A stretch of DNA of 64,000 bases from Algisphaera agarilytica (lineage in GTDB: Bacteria > Planctomycetota > Phycisphaerae > Phycisphaerales > Phycisphaeraceae): the NCBI RefSeq assembly GCF_014207595.1, contig NZ_JACHGY010000001.1, positions 1,736,001-1,800,000 on the forward strand, read 5' to 3'. Below, piece after piece: positions 16,497 to 24,520 of the stretch. Below the pieces are notes generated by a model that saw only the letters and a list, made by a program, of their open reading frames with translations, searched no databases and was not told the DNA's origin. Every line of letters begins with the position of its first letter. The stretch's first letter is position 1. Both the position numbers and the translations under genes were made by a program.

Positions 16497-17594
16497 TTAC
16501 AGCACGTCGATGACCATCTGCCCAATTTCAGTGGTCGAGTAACCCGAGCGGTCCAGCGATTTGCCGGCGAAGTTGGGGGTGACGGTTTGGACGGCGGCGC
16601 CGATCTTATCGCCGGCCTTGACCGCGGCGTCGTTGCCCTTGATCCGGCCGACTTCGCGGAGAAGCAGGCCCATCGAGTCGATCGCGGCGATCGGGTTGGC
16701 GATGTTTTGGCCGGCGATGTCGGGGGCGCTGCCGTGGACGGGTTCGAACATCGAGGGGCCGGTGCCGTCGGGGTTGAGGTTGCCCGAGCTGGCGATGCCC
16801 ATGCCGCCGGCGATGGCGGCGCCGAGGTCGGTGATGATGTCGCCGAACATGTTGGGCACGACCACGACGTCGTACACCTCGGGCTTGGCGACCATGAACA
16901 TGCAGCACGCGTCGACGTGGTGGTAGCCGGTCTCGATCTCGGGGTACTGCTCGGCGACCTCGTTGAAGGTGCGCAGCCAGGTTTCGCCGGCGAAGTTCAG
17001 GACGTTGGTCTTGTGCACCAGCGTCAGGTGGCCGCGGTAGCCGGCAGCCTTGCGGGCCTTGGCGGTCTCGAAGGCGTAGCGGACGCAGCGCTCGACGCCG
17101 TGGCGGGTCGCGACCATGGTCTGGTTGGCGACTTCGTGGGGCGTGCCCTTACGCATGATGCCGCCGAGGCCGCAGTAGAGGTCTTCGGTGTTCTCGCGGA
17201 CGCAGACGAAGTCGATCTCTTTGGAGGTCTTGTCCTTCAGCGGCGTGTCGATGCCGGGGTAGAGCTTGACCGGACGCAGGTTGATGTACTGATCCATGTC
17301 GAAGCGGAGCTTGAGCAGGATGCCCTTCTCGATCACGCCGCCGGCGAGGCGGGGGTCGTTGGGCTGGCCGCCGACGGCGCCGAGCATGATGGCGTCGTAG
17401 CCGCGGAGCGTGGCGATGTCTTCGTCGGTCAGCACGTGGCCGGTGTCGAGGAAGTGGGCCGCGGAGAAGGGGAAGTCCGTCCGGGCGTAGTCGAGGCCGA
17501 CGGCCGGGGCCACGGCGTCGAGAACAGCGAACGACTGGTCCACCACTTCGGGTCCGATGCCGTCGCCGGCGAGGTTGGCGATTTGAAGGGTCAT
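16497..17594 (-). CDS. leuB: Isopropylmalate dehydrogenase-type beta-decarboxylating dehydrogenase
   Basis: Oxidatively decarboxylates a 2-hydroxy-3-carboxy acid, most likely 3-isopropylmalate in leucine synthesis. The 365-residue protein starts with AGDGIGPEVV and has GAVGGQPNDPR, KLRFDMDQYINLRPVKLYPG (substrate Arg residues), RENTEDLYCGLGG, VHKTNVLNFA (catalytic Lys), and NMFGDIITDLGAAIAGGMG with the metal Asp pair. EPVHGSAPDIAGQNIANP is the NAD-binding region; the Asp in this region and no NADP-type pattern suggest NAD use. The short-spaced form resembles actinobacterial LeuB. Other members of the family (tartrate or homoisocitrate dehydrogenase) cannot be excluded, since no leuA, leuC or leuD is nearby. 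Confidence 0.8.
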   Translation of the reverse strand: MTLQIANLAGDGIGPEVVDQSFAVLDAVAPAVGLDYARTDFPFSAAHFLDTGHVLTDEDIATLRGYDAIMLGAVGGQPNDPRLAGGVIEKGILLKLRFDMDQYINLRPVKLYPGIDTPLKDKTSKEIDFVCVRENTEDLYCGLGGIMRKGTPHEVANQTMVATRHGVERCVRYAFETAKARKAAGYRGHLTLVHKTNVLNFAGETWLRTFNEVAEQYPEIETGYHHVDACCMFMVAKPEVYDVVVVPNMFGDIITDLGAAIAGGMGIASSGNLNPDGTGPSMFEPVHGSAPDIAGQNIANPIAAIDSMGLLLREVGRIKGNDAAVKAGDKIGAAVQTVTPNFAGKSLDRSGYSTTEIGQMVIDVL

Positions 17595-17650
17595 AGCGTT
17601 TTCTCTCGGGGATTCTGGGCCGAACAGTGTACGAGATTCAGCGGGAAACG

Positions 17651-17680
17651 AAAAAGCCCTCGATCGAGGCGACCGAGGGC
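17651..17680 (-). terminator. Intrinsic terminator for the PhyH gene
   Basis: Read on the minus strand, GCCCTCG, an 11-base loop, CGAGGGC and then five Ts. It lies 28 bases after the dioxygenase stop and upstream of the leuB-type gene, separating the two transcripts. Confidence 0.8.
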
Positions 17681-17708
17681 TTGGAGGAGCAGTGGGTTTT
17701 GAGCCGGA

Positions 17709-18629
17709 TCAACCCGGCAGCGGCGTGTAGCCCTGGCCCGGTGTGTTGCCGGTGCGGGTCCAGTACATGTTGAGGTCGAACGTGGGGTCGCCGGTGATCT
17801 CGCGCCAGAGCTTGACGCGGTTCATCATCTCGATGCGGTTTTCCACGCCCATCCACGGCTGGGACCGGCGGAGGATCGGGACGACCTGTTTCATCGTCTC
17901 GGGGTCGGCCAGGTCATCGGTGTTCCACAGCTTGAGCTGGCGGACCATGGGGTTGAGGCGGAGCTTGAACATGTAGCGTTTGCTGTCGGTGCGGTTGGCC
18001 CGGCCGGCGTGCCAGAGGTCGGTGTGCCAGAACACGATGGTGCCGGCCTTGCAGACGGTCTGGACCTGGCCAAGCACGTTTTGGTATCGGCCGATGGTCG
18101 AGACGTGCACCTTGCGGAAGTGTGAGCCGGGGACGAAGAGCGTCCCGCCCATGTCAGGGCCGATGTCGTGGGGGAACAGCGAGATCTGGATATCGAAGCC
18201 CGACGAGCGTGGGTCGATCTCGGCGTCCTGGTGCAGGCCCTGGTGGCCGTTGTCCGGGCCCTTGCGCATGTGGGGGCAGTGGTGGTCGTAGCGCGGGTGC
18301 GGGCCGACGAGGCTTTCGATGATGCCGCGCACCGCGGGCAGGCGGAAAATCTTGCCGGCAGCCAAAGGCTCGGGCCAGATCTCGTCCCACTGTGCACCTT
18401 CGGTTTCGTAGGGGCCGTACAGGCCGGCGTTGAGCTCTTCCATGAGCTGTTCGCATAGGTCCTTGGGGATGAGCTCATCGAAACGCAGGAAGCCATCCGA
18501 AACGAAGTCGGCCATCTGCAACGAGTTGAGCAGGTGCTCCTTGCCCAGCGACCGCTGGGTCATGGGGAGTTGGCGCATCGCTTCGTGCTCGGCGTTGGTG
18601 TCGGCGGCGGGGGTCAGAGTTGGTTTCAC
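17709..18629 (-). CDS. Phytanoyl-CoA dioxygenase (PhyH) family protein
   Basis: Fe(II)/2-oxoglutarate-dependent oxygenase of unknown substrate. The 306-residue protein carries the HxD iron motif in GLHQDAEID (about residue 135), FVPGSHFRKVHV, and the distal His in FWHTDLWHAGRANRT, followed by an Arg (KRYMFKLRLNP) suited to 2-oxoglutarate binding. The GTG start overlaps the TGA of the small gene upstream, so translation is probably coupled. The pair is divergent from an AraC regulator, an arrangement common in Planctomycetes and Lentisphaerae, which suggests control by a sugar or osmolyte signal (inference). Confidence 0.85.
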   Translation of the reverse strand: MKPTLTPAADTNAEHEAMRQLPMTQRSLGKEHLLNSLQMADFVSDGFLRFDELIPKDLCEQLMEELNAGLYGPYETEGAQWDEIWPEPLAAGKIFRLPAVRGIIESLVGPHPRYDHHCPHMRKGPDNGHQGLHQDAEIDPRSSGFDIQISLFPHDIGPDMGGTLFVPGSHFRKVHVSTIGRYQNVLGQVQTVCKAGTIVFWHTDLWHAGRANRTDSKRYMFKLRLNPMVRQLKLWNTDDLADPETMKQVVPILRRSQPWMGVENRIEMMNRVKLWREITGDPTFDLNMYWTRTGNTPGQGYTPLPG

Positions 18630-18940
18630 AGGGACACCTCTTCCAATTTCTCGAGGATGACTTCGAATTTCAGATAGTCCAGGTCGAACTCCCTGCCGGT
18701 GGGCGGCGCGGTGAGCGGCGAAACCTGGAGGACACGCCAGCCGTCACGCATCGCGGCGAGGGCCGAGGTGTACGGCGGTTCGGGGTCGTCCATCTCCGGC
18801 GGATCGGTGGTGGTGCCGTCGTAGTTGCTCCACGCGACGACCGCGCTGCTGAGGCTGGAGTTGGCCAGGTAGAGGAACAGCAGGTTCTGCCGGAGCCCGG
18901 TGGTCGGGCCCGCCGGAGCGGGAGTAGGGGTTGTGATCAT
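18626..18940 (-). CDS. Small unknown protein upstream of and overlapping the PhyH gene
   Basis: About 104 residues from the ATG at 18940; an in-frame GTG at 18982 would add 14. I do not recognise the family. The C-terminal half (AAMRDGWRVLQVSPL and FDLDYLKFEVILEKLEE) resembles the small DUF4177-like beta-alpha-beta layout, but this is a weak impression. The N-terminus is Pro/Thr-rich. The stop overlaps the dioxygenase start by four bases, so it belongs to the same transcript and likely works with it. Confidence 0.6.
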   Translation of the reverse strand: MITTPTPAPAGPTTGLRQNLLFLYLANSSLSSAVVAWSNYDGTTTDPPEMDDPEPPYTSALAAMRDGWRVLQVSPLTAPPTGREFDLDYLKFEVILEKLEEVSL

Positions 18941-19088
18941 GGGGTGCTCGTCAGAGGAAAGTGAAACCTTCGGGACATACACAAAAGATACCCCGATACA
19001 CCGATTTGGCTATGCCTCGAAGGGAGAACCTTGTATCTTTTTCCGTGTTGGATGTTTTGGATGGGGGCATGTATCCGAAAGTCATGAC

Positions 19089-19910
19089 ATGGACCCATTT
19101 GAGATATTGAATCACTGCCGGCTGATCTTACGCTGGCAGAACCACGTCCAGATCGGCACGCGTTGGCGGTATCAGGGGATGCGCAGCACCTATTGGCGGC
19201 TGTACATCCACAGCGCCGACGGCGCAGCGGCGGATGTCGAGGGCGACCGGTATCCGCTCGGGCCCGGGTATGTGCACTTCCTCCCGGCGTGGATGACGTT
19301 TGATTACCACGCGAGCCGGGAGCTGATGCAGTTTGTCTGCCACTTTGAGCTGGCCCGCTGGACCCCCCGAGTGACCAATCGCTTGGCGCCTCGGCCGGTC
19401 TCGCTGGAGCTCGACTCGGCGATGCAGTCCAGTTGGGATGCGATCCTGGATGGCTACGAGCAGGGTGCGGGCAAATCCCCCGCGACGTGGATGCGAAGCC
19501 ACGCGCTGATCAACGCGGCGCTGGCCTCGTGGATGGACCAGTTGGGTGAGCAGGAGGTGGCCGAGGGGCTGCACGCCGTGGCGGGGCAGCATGTGGTGGA
19601 GCCGGCGTTGTCTTACATCGAGGCGAACCTCGGCGAGCCGATCGGCAACGACGAGCTGGCCGAGCTCTGCCACTACAGCACCGACCACTTCGCCAAGGTG
19701 TTCCGCCAGGTCGTCGGGCAGACGCCGGGCCGTTACATCGCCGAACGTCGCATCGCCGCCGCGGCGCAGGACCTGACGTTCACCGATCGTACGATCGACG
19801 ACATCGCCGAGTCGTTCGGCTTTGCAAACCGCTTCTATTTTTCCCGTGCCTTCAAACGCCAGGTCGGCGTTCCGCCTGCGGCGTATCGCGCGAACCAGCG
19901 GTGGTGGTAA
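19089..19910 (+). CDS. AraC-family transcriptional regulator
   Basis: Start placed at the ATG at 19089 (MDPFEIL), because the longer in-frame extension runs through the divergent promoter region. The 273-residue protein has an N-terminal cupin-like sensor (about 1-150; LGPGYVHFLPAWMTFDYHA). The C-terminal double helix-turn-helix (about 170-270) reads ALSYIEANLGEPIGNDELAE, HYSTDHFAKVFRQVVGQTPGRYI and IDDIAESFGFANRFYFSRAFKR. It probably controls the divergent small-gene/PhyH pair. The spacer 18941-19088 is where operators should lie, but I see no convincing repeat there. Confidence 0.9.
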   Translation: MDPFEILNHCRLILRWQNHVQIGTRWRYQGMRSTYWRLYIHSADGAAADVEGDRYPLGPGYVHFLPAWMTFDYHASRELMQFVCHFELARWTPRVTNRLAPRPVSLELDSAMQSSWDAILDGYEQGAGKSPATWMRSHALINAALASWMDQLGEQEVAEGLHAVAGQHVVEPALSYIEANLGEPIGNDELAELCHYSTDHFAKVFRQVVGQTPGRYIAERRIAAAAQDLTFTDRTIDDIAESFGFANRFYFSRAFKRQVGVPPAAYRANQRWW

Positions 19911-19952
19911 CGCTATTGACCCTTCGTAACAACAAGGGAGAGCCGGAAGCCC

Positions 19953-20492
19953 ATGTTTGATGAGCAGGACATCCCGGGGAAAGACCAGGTCGTACGAAGC
20001 CCTGATAAATCGTACCCGTGCCCTGGCTGTGGGTACGACATGCGGGCCACGATTCGTCAGCGAGGCGGCTTTACTTGTCCGGAGTGTGGTGGCCACTGGA
20101 ATGACAAGCAGCTTGAGGAGCACGCCAATAAACGACATTTAACCATAGTAGTTTTACTGGCTTGGATACTTGGTATGCCATTTCTTTACGGGTTTTGTCT
20201 TGCATTCAGCTGTCTTTGCATCATCCCATTAAGCGATATAAAGCCAGAGCCTATTGTCTGGTTAGTATTCTCGATCCAACTTGTAGTGACGTTGCTTTTA
20301 GTCGGTTTGATGAACTGTGACATGGCGGGCAGATGGGCCTGCCGAATGCAAAACAATCCGGTTTATGGCGGAGTACGTTCCGGAGGGTGGTTTTGGTCGA
20401 CGTTGATTGGGCTGACAATAATTCAGACGAGTTTTACGTATATCTATCCGTTAATTGGTTTGAGAGCCGCCCAAATAGTGGTCGGTAATTGA
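19953..20492 (+). CDS. Unknown membrane protein with N-terminal zinc ribbon
   Basis: The 179 residues hold an N-terminal zinc ribbon (CPGCGYDMRATIRQRGGFTCPECGG, two CPxCG knuckles, residues about 23-47). Three or four membrane helices follow (about 63-85, 98-117, 140-165). The CPGCGYDMR...CPECG pattern is common in planctomycete membrane proteins of unknown role. Its base composition is lower in GC than that of its neighbours. It follows the AraC gene by 42 bases on the same strand. Function cannot be assigned. Confidence 0.72.
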   Translation: MFDEQDIPGKDQVVRSPDKSYPCPGCGYDMRATIRQRGGFTCPECGGHWNDKQLEEHANKRHLTIVVLLAWILGMPFLYGFCLAFSCLCIIPLSDIKPEPIVWLVFSIQLVVTLLLVGLMNCDMAGRWACRMQNNPVYGGVRSGGWFWSTLIGLTIIQTSFTYIYPLIGLRAAQIVVGN

Positions 20493-20537
20493 CTATGGGA
20501 ACTCGTATATGAAGTTGCAGATTAGTGTTTTGGCTAT

Positions 20538-20918
20538 TCACCACCCTTTATCGTCATCCGGGTTGTCGTCATCATCCCCCGGTTCCCAGTCCTTGCCGTA
20601 GAGCTCGTCTTCGTCGAGGTCGTCGGTGTCCTGGTAGTCATCGCGGGGCGAGGGTTCGACTTCCACGCGGTCGCCGGCCTCTTGCCAGAGATCGGTGTGG
20701 GGGCCGGCTTGCTCTCGACGCGCGTCGCGTTCGGCTTCGAGTTGAGCGATGCGTTTGTGGAAGTTGCGCCACGCCGCGAGCATCGCGACGATAAGGAGGA
20801 TGCCCACGATCCCGATACCCACGATCAGGATCAGGCCGAAGCGGTACGCCTGCATGCGCTCTTCGGGGGTGGGTTCGTTGGGGTCAGCGACGGCGGCGAG
20901 GAGAGTGAGGAAATGCAC
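20538..20918 (-). CDS. Small single-pass membrane protein with acidic tail
   Basis: About 126 residues from a GTG at 20918 (MHFLTLLAAVADP); the ATG at 20855 just before the helix is an alternative. One helix (FGLILIVGIGIVGILLIVAMLAAW, about 27-50), a short coiled coil (RIAQLEAERDARREQ), and a strongly acidic C-terminal tail of Asp/Glu blocks (DDDDNPDDDKGW end). The longer open frame upstream is a shadow of the queD-like gene. No family is recognised. Confidence 0.6.
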   Translation of the reverse strand: MHFLTLLAAVADPNEPTPEERMQAYRFGLILIVGIGIVGILLIVAMLAAWRNFHKRIAQLEAERDARREQAGPHTDLWQEAGDRVEVEPSPRDDYQDTDDLDEDELYGKDWEPGDDDDNPDDDKGW

Positions 20919-20962
20919 GCCATCAGTGTAACCCGATGCACCGAAATACGGAGGTGTTTCGG

Positions 20963-21775
20963 TTACCTCTCGGGGCCGCGGTAGGTGCACACCGTCTTGC
21001 CGGTTTCCCAGACGCTGACTTCGTCGAGCTTCGCCCCATCGGGCAGTTCGGCGAGGCCTGGCGTGAGGTAGTCCCACACCACCCGCACGATGTTTTCGAC
21101 CGAGGGGTTTTGCTCGGCAAACTCGGGCACGTCCACGTTCAGGTGTTTGTGGTCCAGCCTCTCGATCACGTGCTGATCGACCACCGCGTCGAGCGCCGCG
21201 GGAGAGACGGTCTGTCCGTGGGCATCGATGGGCGCCCCGACCACGACCTCGACACGGTAGTTGTGGCCGTGCCCGGCGGGGTTGTTGCACTTGCCGAAGG
21301 TCTGGCGGTTCTGTTCGTCATCGAACTCGGGGACGTGCAAACGGTGGGCGGCGGAGAACTCGTACTGCTGCTTGATGAGGATGGTGTCCATGGCTTGGTT
21401 CTCGATGACTAGGGCGAGCGTCGGGGTGAGCTGCAGGGCGAAGTGGTGGACCGTGTGGTTCAGGGCGGGGGCGAGGGCGGTGAACAGGTCACGCATCAGG
21501 CTGCCCATCGCGACGTTCATCGCGGCCTGTTCGTCGGCTATGGCACGGCGCATCCGGGGCAACACGTGGTCACGCACCGCCGTGTCGATTTCTTTGATGT
21601 TGATGAAGTAGCCCGTCTGCGGGTCGGCCAGGCCGCGGCAGACGACCTGCACCTCGTAGTACCGCCCCAGCCCACGCATCGCCGGCCACGACGCGAAGGT
21701 GTTGTCGCGTGGCGAGTCGTCGTCGCCGGGGTCGGGCGACAGGCAGAAACGGACGGTGCGGGAGAGTTCGAGCAT
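20963..21775 (-). CDS. Two-domain 6-pyruvoyltetrahydropterin synthase / QueD-like protein with degenerate N-terminal copy
   Basis: The C-terminal domain (about residues 130-270) is a canonical 6-PTPS/QueD fold: FSAAHRLHVPEFD (first zinc His), FGKCNNPAGHGHNYRVEV (catalytic Cys and the HGH zinc pair), DHKHLN, PSVENIV and WET. This suggests 6-carboxytetrahydropterin synthase activity in queuosine-type deazapurine synthesis, or a pterin role. The N-terminal domain (about 1-125) keeps the fold pattern (YYEVQVVCRGLADPQTGYFINIKEID), but the HGHNY zinc site reads LGRYY and the SAAH His is missing, so it cannot bind zinc. The start at the ATG at 21775 (MLELSRTVRF) is preferred. No other que genes are near. 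Confidence 0.83.
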   Translation of the reverse strand: MLELSRTVRFCLSPDPGDDDSPRDNTFASWPAMRGLGRYYEVQVVCRGLADPQTGYFINIKEIDTAVRDHVLPRMRRAIADEQAAMNVAMGSLMRDLFTALAPALNHTVHHFALQLTPTLALVIENQAMDTILIKQQYEFSAAHRLHVPEFDDEQNRQTFGKCNNPAGHGHNYRVEVVVGAPIDAHGQTVSPAALDAVVDQHVIERLDHKHLNVDVPEFAEQNPSVENIVRVVWDYLTPGLAELPDGAKLDEVSVWETGKTVCTYRGPER

Positions 21776-21826
21776 TGGTGCGAGTATAGGACGGGAAATG
21801 ACGCCTGGTTGTCTGAGACGAACGAT

Positions 21827-21897
21827 CCGAGCATGAAGCGTCAGCAGGTGCAACCCCGCTCGTGAACGCGATGCACTCGCTTACGCGTCGTGCTCGG
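21827..21897. repeat. Palindromic REP-like element (CCGAGC...GCTCGG type), copy 1
   Basis: Arms of 25 bases (starting CCGAGCATGAAGCGT; ending GCGTCGTGCTCGG) match in 20 of 25 positions and can form a long hairpin. The same element recurs at 24449-24520. It lies just upstream of the TPR gene. Confidence 0.75.
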
Positions 21898-21911
21898 TTA
21901 GCCTATGCGTT

Positions 21912-22955
21912 ATGAAACGAAATCTGCTGATTCTCGCGGCTGCGGCGGCGTTGCTGCTGCTGATGTTTGGGATATACCGCTCGACCCTGCCGACCTCCGC
22001 CCTGTTGTCGCCGGAAGAGGCCCAGACCCAGCTCGAAGACCTCGCGGCGCGGTTCAGCGCCGCCATCGAGAACGAGCGGGATGTTCAGCCGCTGCTCGAG
22101 CCGGTCGACAAGATCGTGGCCCAGCAGCCGGGCCTGCGTGACGGCCAGAAACTGCTCGGCCAGATCCACGCCCAACTCGGGGATATCCAGCCGGCCTACG
22201 ACGCGTTCGCCGCGGCCCTCATGATCGACCCGAATGAAGCCCACCTGCAAAACCTCGCGGGCACCGCGGCGATGATGCTCGACGACGTGACCGCCGCCGA
22301 GACCCACCACCGGTTGGCAGCTCAGCAATCCCCGGACGATCCGGTGCTGCTGGTTCCTTTGGCCGATGTGCTGCTCAAGACGCAGCGCTGGGATGAGGCC
22401 CGCAACATCCTGCTGCGCGTGCTGGAGCTGGACTCGACGCTGCACCAGCCACATGCCGCGCTGTCGGACGTGTACGCCGGGCGTGGGGAAGAAGGGGACG
22501 ATGTCCGTGCGATCGATCAGATGGAAAAGGCGCTGTCGAAGCTGCCGTTGACCGCGGAGTGGGCGGAGCAGCGTGTGGTGTATGCCCGGAAGCTGGCCCG
22601 CCTGTTTTCCGAGCGGGACGAGCCGATGGAAGCGATCGCGGTGTTGGACTCGCTGTCGCCCGAAGCGCGGTTCTCGCCCGATGTGTTGCGGGAGACCGCG
22701 GAGTATCTCGAGGCGAACGGGCAAGTGGTCTTGGCGGGACTCCAGTACGAGATGGCGCTGAAGGCCCGGCCGACCGAAGCCGACTACGCCGCCGAATCGG
22801 CGCTGTGGTATCTCAAGGGCGGGGACCGAGGCGCAGCCCAGAGCATGATGGAGCGTTTGGAATCGATCGATCCACGCCACATGACCCTCGAGGTGCTCCG
22901 GACAAGATTCAATGTCGAGTCGGTTGCACCGGGGCCGGGGACAGACGCGGAGTGA
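21912..22955 (+). CDS. Membrane-anchored TPR protein
   Basis: The 347-residue protein has an uncleaved N-terminal helix (LLILAAAAALLLLMFGIY, residues 5-22) followed by tandem TPR-like helical pairs (about 60-330; GQIHAQLGDIQPAYDAFAAAL, DVLLKTQRWDEARNILLRVLEL). This type of protein acts as a periplasmic or cytoplasmic protein-interaction scaffold. Its stop abuts the stop of the convergent hldE with no spacer. No specific partner can be named. Confidence 0.8.
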   Translation: MKRNLLILAAAAALLLLMFGIYRSTLPTSALLSPEEAQTQLEDLAARFSAAIENERDVQPLLEPVDKIVAQQPGLRDGQKLLGQIHAQLGDIQPAYDAFAAALMIDPNEAHLQNLAGTAAMMLDDVTAAETHHRLAAQQSPDDPVLLVPLADVLLKTQRWDEARNILLRVLELDSTLHQPHAALSDVYAGRGEEGDDVRAIDQMEKALSKLPLTAEWAEQRVVYARKLARLFSERDEPMEAIAVLDSLSPEARFSPDVLRETAEYLEANGQVVLAGLQYEMALKARPTEADYAAESALWYLKGGDRGAAQSMMERLESIDPRHMTLEVLRTRFNVESVAPGPGTDAE

Positions 22956-24425
22956 TTAATCTTCCGCGGGGGAGATCTTGCGGATGATGTTGGTCGTGCT
23001 TCGGCCTTCGACCAGGTCGATAAGTTCGACCCGGCCGCCGTGGGCTTCGACGACCTCGTAGCCGACGACGGTTTCGCGGGTGTAGTCCGCTCCCTTGGCG
23101 AGCACGTCCGGCTTGATCGCTTCGATGAGGTTGATCGGCGTGTCTTCGCCGAACACGACGATGTAGTCGATGCTCTGCAGCTCGCTGAGCACCATGACGC
23201 GGTCGGCCTCGTGGTTGACCGGGCGGTCTTCGCCTTTGAGGCGCTTGATCGATTCGTCGGAGTTCAGGCCGACCACGAGCAAATCACCATGGGCTGCCGC
23301 GGCGCGGAGGTAAGCGACATGTCCCGCGTGGAGGATGTCGAAGCAGCCGTTGGTGAAGACGATGGACTTGCCTTGCTCGCGGTACGCCTCGAGCTCGCGG
23401 TAGAGCGCTTCGGGTGGGCGGACTTTGCCGAGCTTGTCGTGGTGCAGCGTAAGCAAGGCAAGAAGCACCTCGTCGATCGGGATCGGCACGACGCCCGACT
23501 TCTCAACCTCAAGCCCGGCCGCGACGTTGGCCAGCGCGACCGAATCGACCCAGGGCACATCGTTCGCTCGCGCCGCGGCAAGCATGGCCAGGACCATGTC
23601 ACCTGCGCCGGTCACGTCGTACACCGAGCGTGCGACCGTGGGCACCGTGTGGGTCTTGTCCTGATCGTCGAGCAACAAGGCGCCGGACTTGTCGAGGGTC
23701 AGCACGACGTGGGTGAGCTCGAGTTCGGCCTTGAGTTTCTCGGCCATCGCGTGCGGGTCTTCGACGCCGGTGGCGAGCTGAGCCTCAGTGCGGTTGGGGG
23801 TGATACACGTCGCACCGCGATACTTGCGGTAGTCATTGATCGCCGCGGGGTCGACGAAGACAGGGATGTCTTTCTTTTGGGCGATGGCGATCAGCCCCTG
23901 ACACAACGGCTCGGTCAGCACACCCTTGTTGTAGTCCTCGAGGCAGAGCACATCCGCGCCCTCGAGCAGCAGCTCGGCCTGTTCGAACAGCGCGGTGGTC
24001 TGCTCGGCGGTGATGGGGGCTTTGTCCTCGGTATCGAGGCGAAACATTTTTTGCGGGTGGCGGTGTTGGGCCAGGCCGACGATGTTGTGCTTGACCGTGG
24101 TGGGGCGCTCGCCGGAGGCGACGAGGCCCGAGGTGTCGATGCCGGCGTTTTGCAGGGCCATCGACAGGGTTTCGCCGGGCTCGTCGTCACCGATCAGACC
24201 CAGGCAGGCGACATCGCATTGCAGCGCCGCGAGGTCGAGGCAGACGTTGGCCGCCCCGCCGGGCATGGACTCGGTGCGTTGCACGGCGAGTACGGGGACC
24301 GGGGCGTCGGGCGCGAGCCGGTCGGCGTTTCCGTAGGCGTAGCGGTCGAGCATGAAGTCGCCGGCGACGACGACACGCTTGGTGGCCCAGCGGTCCAGGT
24401 GGTTGATGAGGTCGGCGTGAGACAT
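22956..24425 (-). CDS. hldE: Bifunctional heptose 7-phosphate kinase / heptose 1-phosphate adenylyltransferase
   Basis: Makes ADP-heptose for the LPS inner core: kinase at C1, then adenylyltransfer. The 489-residue length is typical of the fused enzyme. The PfkB-type kinase domain (about 1-320) shows GGAANVCLDLAAL and DVTGAGDMVLAMLAAA (catalytic Asp). The nucleotidyltransferase (about 345-489) shows FTNGCFDILHAGHVAYL, with the HxGH-type motif, and NSDESIKRLKG. Expression with lpxK and maf upstream supports an LPS role and an outer membrane carrying heptose-containing LPS. The 78-base gap to lpxK is filled by a REP-like palindrome. Confidence 0.95.
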   Translation of the reverse strand: MSHADLINHLDRWATKRVVVAGDFMLDRYAYGNADRLAPDAPVPVLAVQRTESMPGGAANVCLDLAALQCDVACLGLIGDDEPGETLSMALQNAGIDTSGLVASGERPTTVKHNIVGLAQHRHPQKMFRLDTEDKAPITAEQTTALFEQAELLLEGADVLCLEDYNKGVLTEPLCQGLIAIAQKKDIPVFVDPAAINDYRKYRGATCITPNRTEAQLATGVEDPHAMAEKLKAELELTHVVLTLDKSGALLLDDQDKTHTVPTVARSVYDVTGAGDMVLAMLAAARANDVPWVDSVALANVAAGLEVEKSGVVPIPIDEVLLALLTLHHDKLGKVRPPEALYRELEAYREQGKSIVFTNGCFDILHAGHVAYLRAAAAHGDLLVVGLNSDESIKRLKGEDRPVNHEADRVMVLSELQSIDYIVVFGEDTPINLIEAIKPDVLAKGADYTRETVVGYEVVEAHGGRVELIDLVEGRSTTNIIRKISPAED

Positions 24426-24448
24426 GGGTGTATGTTACGGCTTCCGAT

Positions 24449-24520
24449 CCGAGCACGAAGCGTGAGCCAGTGCATCGAGCCGGATACCGTCGAAGTCACG
24501 CGCTTACGTTTCGCGCTCGG
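24449..24520. repeat. Palindromic REP-like element (CCGAGC...GCTCGG type), copy 2
   Basis: Same element as at 21827-21897, with arms starting CCGAGCACGAAGCGTGAGC and ending ACGTTTCGCGCTCGG. The right arm overlaps the end of lpxK and supplies its last four codons and stop (ERET then TAA). The element thus sets the lpxK C-terminus. Confidence 0.75.

Noticed and set aside
20919-21290. N-terminal extension of the small acidic-tail membrane protein
   Set aside because: It is the other-frame shadow of the queD-like gene.
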